From the NCBI GenBank assembly GCA_949289045.1, contig CASEMN010000010.1, forward strand, positions 1 to 64,000: a DNA stretch of 64,000 nucleotides, written 5' to 3'. Below, in pieces: positions 53,900 through 62,752 of the stretch. The translations under genes and the position numbers were made by a program. The notes below the pieces were generated by a model. It was not told the origin of the DNA, made no database searches, and worked only from the letters and a program-made list of their open reading frames with translations. The DNA is from an uncultured Oscillospiraceae bacterium. GTDB taxonomy: Bacteria; Bacillota; Clostridia; Oscillospirales; Acutalibacteraceae. Within the stretch, counting starts at the first letter, position 1. Every line of letters starts with the position of its first letter.

Positions 53900-55321
53900 A
53901 TGGAAAAAGATATAATTGTAAAAGCGGCAAATACTGTGCCTAGTGAAAGGCAGTACAACTGGCAACAGATGGAATTTTATGCATTTGCCCATTTTGGAAT
54001 TAATACATTTACAAATCGGGAGTGGGGAAAAGGTGATGAATCCCCGGCTCTTTTTAACCCTACGGATTTTGACGCAGATCAGTGGGTTGAAGCTATTAAG
54101 TCTGCCGGGATGACAGGACTTATTTTAACCGCCAAGCATCATGACGGATTTTGTCTCTGGCCGAGTGCTTATACAGAGCATAGTGTTAAAAATAGTCCAT
54201 GGAAAGACGGTAAGGGTGACGTTGTAAAAGAGGTGTCAGAGGCCTGTAAAAAGGGCGGTATAAAATTCGGAATATATCTTTCGCCTTGGGACAGACATGA
54301 ACCAACATACGGAAGCGGTGAGGAATATAATACCTTTTATAAAAACCAGCTTCGTGAGCTTATGACTAATTACGGGGAGCTTTTCTGTCTGTGGTTTGAC
54401 GGAGCCTGCGGAGAAGGCAAAAACGGTAAGAAGCAGGAATATGACTGGGAAGGTTATTACGCTTTAATTAGAGAGCTTCAGCCTAATGCTGTAATAAATA
54501 TCTGTGGACCTGATGTTCGTTGGTGCGGAAACGAAGCAGGAAAATGCCGTGAATCCGAATGGAGCGTTGTACCTTCATCTATGGTAGACAATGAAAGGAC
54601 AGCGGAAAAATCCCAGCAGGAAGATGACGCTTCTTTTGCGAAAAAAGTTGACAGTACCGACGAAGACCTTGGAAGCAGAAGAGTAATTGAGCAGGCAAAC
54701 GACTGTGTATGGTATCCCTGCGAGGTAGATACCTCCATAAGACCGGGTTGGTTTTATCATAAAAATCAGGACAGGAAAGTTAAAAGTTTAAAGAAATTAA
54801 TTAAAATATATGAAAGCTCTGTAGGCGGAAACGCAAGCCTTCTTCTTAATATTCCTCCCGATAAAAAAGGACGTATCGCTAAAGCCGATGTTAAACGGCT
54901 GAAAGAATTTGGCAGCTATCTCAGAAATACATATTCTGAAAATCTTGCAACAGGAGCTAAGGCGAAGGCCAGTGAATGTGAGAATGATAAAGTGTCTGCA
55001 GATATGGCGCTTACTGCAGATAAAAAAGAATTCTGGAAGCCCTGCGACGGTACGGAAAAGTCAGAATTTACAGTTGATTTCGGAAAAACTGTTCAGTTTA
55101 GCCGAATTGTTTTAGGTGAACAGATTTTAGTAGGCCAGCGTGTCGAAAAATTCAGTATTTACGCCGATAAGAAAGGAAACTGGAAAAAGGTTTTCGACGG
55201 AACAGTAATCGGATATAAGAAAATTTGTAAATTCCGTAAGACAAAAACTTCAAAGATAAAAATTATATTTGAACAGTCAAGAGTTTGTCCCACTCTTACA
55301 AAGCTGGAGGTGTACCGCTGA
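53900..55321 (+). CDS. Alpha-L-fucosidase, GH29 family, with C-terminal discoidin-like domain
   Basis: The 473-residue protein begins with a GH29 TIM barrel (about 1-345): FYAFAHFGINTFTNREWG, TGLILTAKHHDGFCLWPS, GIYLSPWDRHEP and the nucleophile in LFCLWFDGACG (Asp167). The last 125 residues (NLATGAKAKASE onwards, DFGKTVQFSRIVLGE) resemble an F5/8 type C carbohydrate-binding fold. It should release L-fucose from host or plant glycans. No signal peptide is seen, so it is probably cytoplasmic and acts on imported oligosaccharides. The next gene starts one base after its stop codon. Confidence 0.92.
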   Translation: MEKDIIVKAANTVPSERQYNWQQMEFYAFAHFGINTFTNREWGKGDESPALFNPTDFDADQWVEAIKSAGMTGLILTAKHHDGFCLWPSAYTEHSVKNSPWKDGKGDVVKEVSEACKKGGIKFGIYLSPWDRHEPTYGSGEEYNTFYKNQLRELMTNYGELFCLWFDGACGEGKNGKKQEYDWEGYYALIRELQPNAVINICGPDVRWCGNEAGKCRESEWSVVPSSMVDNERTAEKSQQEDDASFAKKVDSTDEDLGSRRVIEQANDCVWYPCEVDTSIRPGWFYHKNQDRKVKSLKKLIKIYESSVGGNASLLLNIPPDKKGRIAKADVKRLKEFGSYLRNTYSENLATGAKAKASECENDKVSADMALTADKKEFWKPCDGTEKSEFTVDFGKTVQFSRIVLGEQILVGQRVEKFSIYADKKGNWKKVFDGTVIGYKKICKFRKTKTSKIKIIFEQSRVCPTLTKLEVYR

Positions 55322-55322
55322 T

Positions 55323-56108
55323 ATGGATTTCGGAATGCCGACCCTTATAGAATACGACAGTATTGAGGAAAATGCGGTTTTGTGCCGAAAGCTGGGACTG
55401 AGCTTTCTTGAACTTAATATGAACCTGCCTTTTTGTCAGACGTTTGGAGATAAAGACATTGTGCGGTTAAATAAAATTTCTCAGGAAAACGGAATATATT
55501 TTACGCTGCACCTTGATGAAAATGCAGATTTCTGTAATTTTAATCCTGTAATAAAGGCCGGCTGGCAGCGAGTGCTTAAAGACACCTTATCTGCGGCAGC
55601 AGAGCTTAAAATCCCGCTTGTGAATATGCATTTAAATAGAGGCGTTTGGTTTACTCTGCCCGATAAAAAAGTTTTTCTTTATGAAAAATATGCTTCTCAC
55701 TATGAAAGATCCCTGAATGAATTCAAAGGGATATGTGCTGATTTTTTGGGTAAAGTTAAGGTTTCGATTGAAAATACAAACGGTTTTCTATCTTTTGAAA
55801 AAGAAGCCATTGAAAACCTTATCAAGGAAGAAAATATTGGTGTTACGTGGGATATAGGTCACTGTGAATCTGCTGGCAATAAAGATGAAAGCTTTATGCT
55901 GAAAAACCGCAATAAGCTTTATCATATGCATGTTCATGATGCTTTTGAAAAAAAGGATCATCTGCCCTTAGGCGATGGAAAAATAAACCTTAGCGAAAGG
56001 CTTAAAATTGCCGAAGAAGCAGGATGTCGTTGTGTAGTGGAGGTGAAAACCTCTCAATCTCTTTGTGATTCGGTTCTCTGGCTTAGAGAAAATAAATATA
56101 TGAAATGA
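55323..56108 (+). CDS. Sugar phosphate isomerase/epimerase-like TIM-barrel protein
   Basis: The 261-residue protein belongs to the AP-endonuclease-2/xylose-isomerase-like barrel group: FGMPTLIEYDSIEENAVLC at the start, IPLVNMHLNRG, KVSIENTNGF, VTWDIGHCESAG and LYHMHVHDAFEKKDHLPLG supply the Glu, Asp and His metal ligands. The ATG at 55323 lies one base after the fucosidase stop, so the two genes are coupled. A role in fucose or another released sugar's breakdown is inferred; it could also be an endonuclease-like or unknown isomerase. Confidence 0.82.
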   Translation: MDFGMPTLIEYDSIEENAVLCRKLGLSFLELNMNLPFCQTFGDKDIVRLNKISQENGIYFTLHLDENADFCNFNPVIKAGWQRVLKDTLSAAAELKIPLVNMHLNRGVWFTLPDKKVFLYEKYASHYERSLNEFKGICADFLGKVKVSIENTNGFLSFEKEAIENLIKEENIGVTWDIGHCESAGNKDESFMLKNRNKLYHMHVHDAFEKKDHLPLGDGKINLSERLKIAEEAGCRCVVEVKTSQSLCDSVLWLRENKYMK

Positions 56109-56117
56109 GGGGAGAAT

Positions 56118-56465
56118 ATGGCAAAATACGAAGTTACGTTAAAGGGAACCTGCCAGGAAGTGTTGTCTGTAGTTGAAGATGCTGTCAGCAACAGTGTTTC
56201 CGCTACCTGTGAGGATTCCAGCGATTACTGTGTAGGCGATGTCAAGTGCGCTGTAAGAGTTTATGAACGTTACAGCTGGAGCGGTAGTAACCGTGTAAGT
56301 CTTAGCGTGACGGTTCTCGAACATGATGGTGAAGTGTTTTTGACAGCCATAACTTCCGGCGGCAGCCAAGCTATGTTTTTTAAAGTAAACACCATTGGTG
56401 AAGAGGCCTTTCTTGATGAAATTTCCGCAGCTATTGAGAATTACAAAAGCGGAACGGAACAATAA
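56118..56465 (+). CDS. Conserved hypothetical protein, 115 residues
   Basis: I do not firmly recognise this protein; it may belong to a small uncharacterised Clostridia family (possibly DUF6054). It begins MAKYEVTLKGTCQEVLSVVE and has no membrane segments or metal motif. Alternating strands (SLSVTVLEHDGEVFLTAIT) and a C-terminal helix (FLDEISAAIENY) suggest a small alpha/beta fold. It starts nine bases after the barrel protein with GAGGGGAG before the ATG and is followed by a terminator, so it is the last gene of the fucosidase unit. Confidence 0.8.
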   Translation: MAKYEVTLKGTCQEVLSVVEDAVSNSVSATCEDSSDYCVGDVKCAVRVYERYSWSGSNRVSLSVTVLEHDGEVFLTAITSGGSQAMFFKVNTIGEEAFLDEISAAIENYKSGTEQ

Positions 56466-56510
56466 TTTTAGAGCAAAAGCTTTTATGTTACTACTCATAT
56501 CGTGTAAAAT

Positions 56511-56545
56511 CAAAGGCGACCATCCTCTGGGATGGCCGCCTTTTG
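56511..56545. terminator. Bidirectional intrinsic terminator
   Basis: CAAAGGCG-A-CCATCC (56511-56525) pairs with GGATGG-C-CGCCTTTTG (56530-56545). It separates the convergent fucosidase unit and the small gene at 56566-56880. Confidence 0.8.
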
Positions 56546-56565
56546 AATGCTATCTATAATGCCAA

Positions 56566-56880
56566 TCAAAATTCAAAATCAGCAGGTATGTTGCTGTGAA
56601 AAATAATTTTTTTATTTAATTTTTTAGCGTATTCAATTTCCTTTTTAACTGAACTGCCTATATATCCGTCAATATCTACTACATATATAATATCGCTCAT
56701 TTTTATTTTTTCGTAATGTGCTTTTTTTAGATTTTCCAGCATTTCCGGCGTGATCTCTGTTTCTTGTTCATTATAAGTGCATTGCAGAACATTAAAACCT
56801 TTTTTGCTTTCAAGCAGAAATGCTATATTTATCATTTCATTTGAAAATTTCATGCTCCCGCAAACGGTAATTATTTTCAT
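56566..56880 (-). CDS. Small Rossmann-like protein resembling nucleoside 2-deoxyribosyltransferases
   Basis: The 104-residue protein begins MKIITVCGSMKFSNEM, has a central IIYVVDIDGYIGSS and then VKKEIEYAKKLNKKIIF. The CGSM start, the D-x-D-x-x-I-G-x-x segment and the following Glu-containing helix resemble small members of the nucleoside 2-deoxyribosyltransferase-like superfamily. It is shorter than the classic 150-residue enzymes. Substrate and role unknown. It is a single gene between two terminators. Confidence 0.7.
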   Translation of the reverse strand: MKIITVCGSMKFSNEMINIAFLLESKKGFNVLQCTYNEQETEITPEMLENLKKAHYEKIKMSDIIYVVDIDGYIGSSVKKEIEYAKKLNKKIIFHSNIPADFEF

Positions 56881-56974
56881 TATTTTTCTCCTGTATTAGC
56901 ATTTGGTTTCATTTTTTAAGTTGAAGCTCTTAGGTAATTTTTACCGTTTTATTAAAGAAAACTATCTTTGATTA

Positions 56975-57010
56975 AAATTACGGTATGGATTAACAGCCAT
57001 ACCGTAATTT
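56975..57010 (-). terminator. Intrinsic terminator of the second MATE gene
   Basis: AAATTACGGTATGG pairs perfectly with CCATACCGTAATTT (57010-56997 with 56988-56975 on the minus strand), followed by TTAAT. It lies eight bases past the stop codon. Confidence 0.82.
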
Positions 57011-57018
57011 GATGATTA

Positions 57019-58410
57019 TTAAACCTGCGCTGTTTCAGCTTCTGAAATCTGATTAGTTACTTTGCCATTGTTATTTTTGATTTTCTTAAAGAAAACTATG
57101 AAACAGATAAGATGTGCCGCAAAAGTTATTCCCCATGTGACGGGATAGGATATATATAACGTTGTAAGAGTTCGGTTAAGAGCGAAGATAGTGTAAATCC
57201 AAACTATTCTTAGTCCGCATGCACCTATAAGCGAAACAACGGTCGGTACAACTGAATATCCCAAACCTCTTATTGAACCGCAGCATACGTCCATCATGCC
57301 ACATAAATAATAAGTAAGGCAAACTACCACCATTCGGTTAAGTCCATATTGAATAACTTGTAGGTCTTTAGAGTAAATTCCCAGCAGCTGGTTACCGAAA
57401 ATGTAAGCGCCTCCGCCTAAAACTGCACCAACTACAAATACCATTATGAGACTTCTCAAAAGAATAGGAACAATACGATTGTATTTTTTAGCTCCCATAT
57501 TCTGGCTTGTGAAGCTCAGGGATGCCTGATAAAGGGAGTTCATCGAGGTATAGACGAAGCCTTCAATATTTGAAGCGGCGGTATTACCGGCTACTGCGAT
57601 TGAACCGAAGGAGTTTATTGATGACTGAATGAGAACGTTTGAAATTGAGAAAACTGCACCCTGAACTCCGGCGGGAAGACCTACCTTAATAATTTCAAAG
57701 AGTTTATCCTTGTGTATTTTGAGCTGCTTAATGTAAAGTTTGTAGTTTCCAGGGCTTTGCATAAGACACCAAACGACAAGAAGTGCAGAGACAAACTGCG
57801 AGATAATTGTAGCTATTGCAACGCCTGAAACTCCCATTTCAAAAACAATTACAAAGAAAAGGTTAAGTGCAACATTTATAAGTCCTGAAATAGTTAAAAA
57901 GATAAGAGGACGTTTTGTGTCTCCTACGGCACGCAGAATAGCTGCACCAAAGTTATATACCATAAGCAAAGGCATACCGCAGAAAATAATTCTCATATAG
58001 AGAACCGACTGGTCAATAACATTTTCCGGTGTGCCTGTAAGAAGCAGCAAAGGCTTTGCAAGGGCGATGCCGGCAAAAATAAGAAAGATTCCTGAAATAA
58101 AACTTAAAAGGATTGATGTATGTACAACGTCGCTTACGTTTTTCCAATCCTGTGCGCCGTAATATCTTGCCATAACAACACTGCTGCCGATGGAAAGACC
58201 GATAAATATATTTACTATAAGGTTATTGAGGGCGCTTGTTGCGCCTACCGCAGCCAAAGCGTCGCTTCCGGTGTAGCGTCCTACTACGATGATATCAGCG
58301 GCGTTAAAAAGCAGCTGCAAAACACCCGAAAGCATAAGCGGTATTGCAAACTGAATAAGCTTGCCCAAAATCGGTCCGTTACACATATCGATTTCATATG
58401 AACGCTTCAA
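57019..58410 (-). CDS. MATE-family efflux transporter
   Basis: The 463-residue membrane protein has about 12 hydrophobic segments. Typical segments are FAIPLMLSGVLQLLFNAADI with the following VGRYTGSDALAAVGATSAL, SIGSSVVMARYYGAQD and AAILRAVGDTKRPL. It differs from the MATE protein at 23615-24946, being closer in its start to the NorM/YeeO-like clostridial group. The TTG at 58410 follows GGGAGGGAG. No regulator gene is adjacent, so substrate and control are unknown. Confidence 0.92.
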   Translation of the reverse strand: MKRSYEIDMCNGPILGKLIQFAIPLMLSGVLQLLFNAADIIVVGRYTGSDALAAVGATSALNNLIVNIFIGLSIGSSVVMARYYGAQDWKNVSDVVHTSILLSFISGIFLIFAGIALAKPLLLLTGTPENVIDQSVLYMRIIFCGMPLLMVYNFGAAILRAVGDTKRPLIFLTISGLINVALNLFFVIVFEMGVSGVAIATIISQFVSALLVVWCLMQSPGNYKLYIKQLKIHKDKLFEIIKVGLPAGVQGAVFSISNVLIQSSINSFGSIAVAGNTAASNIEGFVYTSMNSLYQASLSFTSQNMGAKKYNRIVPILLRSLIMVFVVGAVLGGGAYIFGNQLLGIYSKDLQVIQYGLNRMVVVCLTYYLCGMMDVCCGSIRGLGYSVVPTVVSLIGACGLRIVWIYTIFALNRTLTTLYISYPVTWGITFAAHLICFIVFFKKIKNNNGKVTNQISEAETAQV

Positions 58411-58623
58411 ATTTTACTCCCTCCCGTAACTAATAAAAACCTGTCTGTATATTCTATATCTCTTTTATACTTATTACAACAATTTAAAAGTTTTTTGTTC
58501 GATTATATAAAAAAGACTTTAATAGCAGCTTTGGTTTTGACGTTTTGAAAATTAACGATGGCGAATATAAGCAAATAAATAGAAGATTGCAATAACTGAG
58601 AATAAGGTAATGTATTGCCCGCC

Positions 58624-58652
58624 TTGAAAAAGGCAAAAATTAAAAGTATAAT
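58624..58652 (+). promoter_or_regulatory. Promoter of the M42 peptidase operon
   Basis: TTGAAA (58624-58629), a 17-bp spacer and TATAAT (58647-58652). GGAGG precedes the ATG at 58684. The region 58411-58600 shows only AT-rich sequence with no clear gene. Confidence 0.75.
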
Positions 58653-58683
58653 GGTAGGCGGCAAAAAACGGAGGTGTATATAT

Positions 58684-59709
58684 ATGGATATAGAAAAAAC
58701 AGTAAAACTTCTTACCTTTAACGGTGGTGTGTCTGGTAAGGAAAAAGAAATGTTTTCGGTTTTGAAAGATTTACTCTCAGAAAACGGAGAAATTACGACT
58801 GACAATCTCGGCAATTTTTTCTGTACCATAAATAAAGGCGCTAAGGGAAAGAAAATCCTTCTGGATGCCCATATAGATAAAATAGGACTTATTGTTAAAT
58901 TTATTGATGAAAACGGATTCGTGAAGTGCGATTCCTGCGGCGGAATGGATTGGCGTGTTCTTGCCGGCGAGGAAGTTGTCATTATGGGCAAAGAGTCTGT
59001 AAAGGGAATTGTGTGCAGTGTTCCTCCACATCTTTCCTCGGGAGATGAAAGCAAGGCGCTGGACAGTGATTCATTGTATATTGATACAGGCTTTGACGGC
59101 GAAGCTTTAAAGAAAAAGATTGCTTTAGGCGATAGGGTATGTGTGGAGAAACCCTTTGCAAAGCTTCTTTCAGGATGTATTACTGCTCCCGCTCTCGATA
59201 ATCGAGCCGGTGCGGCGGCGATAATTGCCGCTTTGAAGCTTCTTTGCGAAAGAGGGCATAAAGGAGAAGTTACCTGTGCTTTGACAGTTCAGGAGGAAGT
59301 TGGCACAAGAGGAGCAGGACCGGCTGTATTCAAAGTGAAGCCGGACGAAGCGATTGTTGTAGATGTGAGCTTTGGCCTTTCTCCGGGACTTAAAGATGAA
59401 GAATGCGGAAAGCTCGGTAAAGGTCCTATGATAGGTGTATCTCCGACCCTTGATGAAAATATTACAAACACTCTTATAAAAGTTTGCGAAGAAGAAAACA
59501 TTCCGTTCCAGCGTGAGGTAATGGGAGGCAGAACCGGAACAAATGCGGATGTGGTAAGTGTAAATTCCGGTGGAATAAAAACGGGACTTGTCTCCGTACC
59601 TCTCAGATATATGCATACCGCCGCCGAGGTTGTAGATACAGCGGATATTGAAAATACTGCGAAGCTTATAGCCTGTTATATTGAGAAAGGAGGCTGCTGT
59701 GATGACTGA
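58684..59709 (+). CDS. M42-family metallopeptidase
   Basis: The 341-residue protein matches the M42 glutamyl/leucyl aminopeptidase family, which forms tetrahedral complexes that trim peptides. Metal-binding motifs are ILLDAHIDKIGLIV, APALDNRAGAAA, TVQEEVGTRGAGP and RYMHTAAEVVD. In the first motif the family's usual HxDE reads HIDK. I chose the ATG at 58684 after GGAGG. Its last codons overlap the next gene by eight bases; that gene encodes a paralogue, so the two may assemble together. Confidence 0.92.
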   Translation: MDIEKTVKLLTFNGGVSGKEKEMFSVLKDLLSENGEITTDNLGNFFCTINKGAKGKKILLDAHIDKIGLIVKFIDENGFVKCDSCGGMDWRVLAGEEVVIMGKESVKGIVCSVPPHLSSGDESKALDSDSLYIDTGFDGEALKKKIALGDRVCVEKPFAKLLSGCITAPALDNRAGAAAIIAALKLLCERGHKGEVTCALTVQEEVGTRGAGPAVFKVKPDEAIVVDVSFGLSPGLKDEECGKLGKGPMIGVSPTLDENITNTLIKVCEEENIPFQREVMGGRTGTNADVVSVNSGGIKTGLVSVPLRYMHTAAEVVDTADIENTAKLIACYIEKGGCCDD

Positions 59710-60721
59710 AATCCTTAAAAACCTCTGCAATGCAAATGGCATTTCCGGCAGGGAAGATGAAGTAAGAAAGCTGATTCTTTCGGAAATTAAGCCTTTTGCA
59801 CAGTGTAGAGTAGATGCTCTGGGAAATATAATCGCTTTCAAAAAAGGTAAAAACTCGGCGGCTTCAAAAATAATGCTTGCAGCATATATGGATGAAGTAG
59901 GCTTTATGGTAAACTACATTACCGAAAGCGGATATGTAAAGATTACTCCTGTGGGAGGAATTGACCAGCGTGTAGTTTACGGCAGAAGAGTAATAATAGG
60001 CAAAAACAAAATAACCGGTGTGATTGGTGCAAAAGCTGTGCACCTTCTCAGCGGCGACGAAAAGAACAAGGTTCCTGACTTTTCCGAAATGTATGTGGAT
60101 ATAGGAGTCGAAAGCCGTGAAGAGGCTGAGAAATACGTAAGCCTTGGAGACAGTGTTTATTTTGATTCGGATATTTATCCTTTCGGTGACGGATTTATTA
60201 AAGGCAAAGCAATTGATGACAGAGCAGGATGCGCCATACTTATCGACATGATAAAGCAGGAGCAGCCTTATGATCTGTATTTTGTCTTTACCGTTCAGGA
60301 GGAAGTGGGTACAAGAGGAGCCAAGGCGGCAGCCTTTTCCGTAATGCCAGATAAAGCGATTGTTGTTGAAACAACCACTGCCGCAGATATTGCGGGAGTC
60401 AGCGGAGAAAAAAGAGTCTGCGAGCTTGGCAAAGGTCCCGTTGTGTCCTTTATGGACAGAGGCACAGTTTATGATAGTGAACTTTATTCTCTGGCTTTTA
60501 ATATTGCTGAAAGAGAAAATATTCCCTGCCAGACAAAAACTCTTGTGGCGGGCGGAAACGACAGCTCAGCTATTCATGTGAGCGGTGAAGGAGTTAAAAC
60601 TGTAGCTGTATCTCTGCCTTGCCGTTATCTTCATTCGCCCTCATGTGTAATATATGAAAAGGATTATGAAAATGCGCAGAAGCTCATACCGCTCCTTGCC
60701 GGGGAGATGGCGTCTTGCTGA
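59702..60721 (+). CDS. M42-family metallopeptidase, divergent paralogue
   Basis: The 339-residue protein is a second M42 member: AYMDEVGFMV, KAIDDRAGCAI, FTVQEEVGTRGAK, VVETTTAADIAG and RYLHSPSCV. In the first motif Tyr stands where the family normally has a metal-binding His, which may weaken one metal site. The ATG at 59702 lies inside the end of the preceding gene, after GAAAGGAGG, so the pair is translationally coupled. Two adjacent M42 genes with complementary deviations suggest a mixed complex, but this is inference. Confidence 0.9.
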   Translation: MTEILKNLCNANGISGREDEVRKLILSEIKPFAQCRVDALGNIIAFKKGKNSAASKIMLAAYMDEVGFMVNYITESGYVKITPVGGIDQRVVYGRRVIIGKNKITGVIGAKAVHLLSGDEKNKVPDFSEMYVDIGVESREEAEKYVSLGDSVYFDSDIYPFGDGFIKGKAIDDRAGCAILIDMIKQEQPYDLYFVFTVQEEVGTRGAKAAAFSVMPDKAIVVETTTAADIAGVSGEKRVCELGKGPVVSFMDRGTVYDSELYSLAFNIAERENIPCQTKTLVAGGNDSSAIHVSGEGVKTVAVSLPCRYLHSPSCVIYEKDYENAQKLIPLLAGEMASC

Positions 60722-61482
60722 GACTGCTGGAAAGTAAAACGAAACTGCCTTTTCCGGCAAACCCAATGGCTATAGAAATTGAAGCTCTCATAAAAACCTA
60801 TGGGTTCAATACATCTTTTGTCATGTTCTGGATTCAGGAGCTTGATGGCAAAATAACCGCTGCTGTTTCAAAGGTGGATTCCCATGTGACTGTTGCAGCT
60901 CAAAAGGATTTTGACTCTCAGGAGCTTAATGAATTTTTGAATGTTATCGGTTTTTCATCTCTTTTAGGTGAAAAATGGGTTTTGGATGATTTAGGCTTTA
61001 AAATTTCCGAAAAAGGCATTATAATGAAATACAAACCCACAATGAGCTCAGATGAAAAAAACGAGCCTATGACTTTTGAATGTGAACCGCCCTATAGAAA
61101 AATTTATAATCTTCTGAAAGAGCCTGATGCTTTCGGTGAAAGTATTTCCTCTTATGAAGACTGGCTTTGTGATTTATCTGCAAGGGTGCGAAATAACTGC
61201 GCCAGAGTTTTGTTCCGTGAAAGGGAAGACAAATGTATTTCCTGCGGAATGTTCACTTTTGAAAGCGACAGCGGAGCGGTAATAGGCGCAGTGGCAACAC
61301 ATAAAGATTTTCGTAGTAAAGGCTATGCATCCGATATTGTAAAAGAGCTTTGCACAGCTGCACAAAAAGAAAAAAAGGACGTTTTTCTTATGTGCAGAGA
61401 AGATAAGGTATCTTTTTATAAAAAACTTGAATTTAAAATAACGGGAGAATTTTCTCTTTGTCAGGGAGTATATAATGAATAA
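60715..61482 (+). CDS. GNAT-family N-acetyltransferase
   Basis: The 255-residue protein has a helical N-terminal region (about 1-160) without recognised motif and a C-terminal GNAT domain with the acetyl-CoA loop THKDFRSKGYASDIVKELC and the strand/helix DVFLMCREDKVSFYKKLEF. It starts at TTG 60715, inside the end of the M42 gene, with GGGGAG eight bases upstream. It overlaps the next gene by eight bases. The substrate is unknown. Confidence 0.85.
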   Translation: MLRLLESKTKLPFPANPMAIEIEALIKTYGFNTSFVMFWIQELDGKITAAVSKVDSHVTVAAQKDFDSQELNEFLNVIGFSSLLGEKWVLDDLGFKISEKGIIMKYKPTMSSDEKNEPMTFECEPPYRKIYNLLKEPDAFGESISSYEDWLCDLSARVRNNCARVLFREREDKCISCGMFTFESDSGAVIGAVATHKDFRSKGYASDIVKELCTAAQKEKKDVFLMCREDKVSFYKKLEFKITGEFSLCQGVYNE

Positions 61483-62740
61483 CTTTTTTAAAATTGACAA
61501 AAAAATAATTGAGGCTTCTGAAAAGGCAATGGAGCAATCAGAAAAAGCCTTTAAAAGAATAGACAGTATAACAGAATATAATCAGCAAAAAGTTCTTGCC
61601 GCTTTTATTGATAATAAGGTAAGCGAAAATCATCTTGGAATCTCCACAGGCTACGGTTACGGTGATCCGGGAAGAGAAACCCTCGATAAAGTAGTAGCTC
61701 AGGTCTTCGGCGGTGAAGATGCGGTAATGCGTCATACCTTTACCTGTGGCACTCATACCCTTGCAACGGCTCTTTTCGGAATACTCCGTCCAGGAGATAC
61801 AATGCTCTGTGCTACGGGTCTTCCATATGATACAATTCAGCCGGCGATCGGTATAACAGGCACTCCCGGTCAGGGTTCTTTGAAAGATTTAGGCGTAAAA
61901 TATATTCAGGCAGATTTAGATGAAAAAGGCGAGCCCGATATTGAAAAAATCGTATCTCTTTTAGACAGCTCTGTTAAAATGGTATATATTCAGCGTTCAA
62001 GAGGATACAGTCTGCGTCCGAGTTTGTCAGTTGCCAAAATCGGAGAGATAGCAAAGGCTGTAAAGGCGGTCAGTGATGCTGTAATAATGGTAGATAACTG
62101 TTACGGTGAGTTCGTAGAGGAAACAGAGCCCCTTCAGGTTGGAGCAGATCTTATTGCCGGTTCACTTATAAAGAATCCAGGCGGTGGAATAGCTCCCTGC
62201 GGAGGATATATAGCCGGTAAAAAGGAATATGTAGAGCTTTGTACATACCGCATGACTACTCCCGGTCTCGGCAGAGAAGTGGGAGCCACACTGGGACAAA
62301 ATCGCAATTTGTTTATGGGATTTTTCTCAGCACCCCATGTTACTGGTGAAGCTCTTAAAACCGCTGAGTTTACTGCTTCACTTTTCAATATTTTAGGCTA
62401 TGATGTTACCCCGAAGCCGGGAGAAGTGAGGGCGGATATAATTCAGAGCGTACTGCTTAAAAATGAGGAAGCCCTCATTGCCTTTTGTCAGGGAATGCAG
62501 AAAGGCGCACCTGTTGACTCCTACGTTACTCCTGAGCCCTGGGATATGCCCGGATATGACAGTAAGGTTATTATGGCAGCGGGAGCTTTTACATTAGGTT
62601 CTTCAATTGAGCTGTCTGCCGATGCTCCTCTTCGCGAGCCTTATGCGGCGTGGATGCAGGGAGGACTTAATTTCCACAGCGGAAAGACGGGAGTAATGCT
62701 TGCCGCTCAGGCGATGTTTGAAAAAGGACTTATCGTTTAA
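61475..62740 (+). CDS. Methionine gamma-lyase-like PLP protein (YnbB/aluminium-resistance family)
   Basis: This 421-residue fold-type I PLP protein matches the family annotated as aluminium resistance or methionine gamma-lyase. Landmarks are GYGYGDPGRETLDKVVAQ, RHTFTCGTHTLATALFGI, RSRGYSLRPSLSV, IMVDNCYGEF and the PLP lysine in GSLIKNPGGGIAPCGGYIAG. The reaction has rarely been tested in this family; a C-S lyase acting on a sulfur amino acid is the usual suggestion. The gene overlaps the GNAT gene by eight bases and is followed 12 bp later by DUF2461. Confidence 0.9.
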   Translation: MNNFFKIDKKIIEASEKAMEQSEKAFKRIDSITEYNQQKVLAAFIDNKVSENHLGISTGYGYGDPGRETLDKVVAQVFGGEDAVMRHTFTCGTHTLATALFGILRPGDTMLCATGLPYDTIQPAIGITGTPGQGSLKDLGVKYIQADLDEKGEPDIEKIVSLLDSSVKMVYIQRSRGYSLRPSLSVAKIGEIAKAVKAVSDAVIMVDNCYGEFVEETEPLQVGADLIAGSLIKNPGGGIAPCGGYIAGKKEYVELCTYRMTTPGLGREVGATLGQNRNLFMGFFSAPHVTGEALKTAEFTASLFNILGYDVTPKPGEVRADIIQSVLLKNEEALIAFCQGMQKGAPVDSYVTPEPWDMPGYDSKVIMAAGAFTLGSSIELSADAPLREPYAAWMQGGLNFHSGKTGVMLAAQAMFEKGLIV

Positions 62741-62752
62741 GGAGGAACAGCC

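Noticed and set aside
56511..56545. Another hairpin beginning with AAAGGCG, like the nitrogen leaders
   Set aside because: It lies between the ends of two convergent genes, has no promoter before it and no hexaloop alternative, so it is a terminator only.
58503..59054. 183-codon antisense frame over the M42 promoter and gene start
   Set aside because: Overlaps a good promoter and a certain M42 gene; Ser/Pro-rich composition suggests a shadow.
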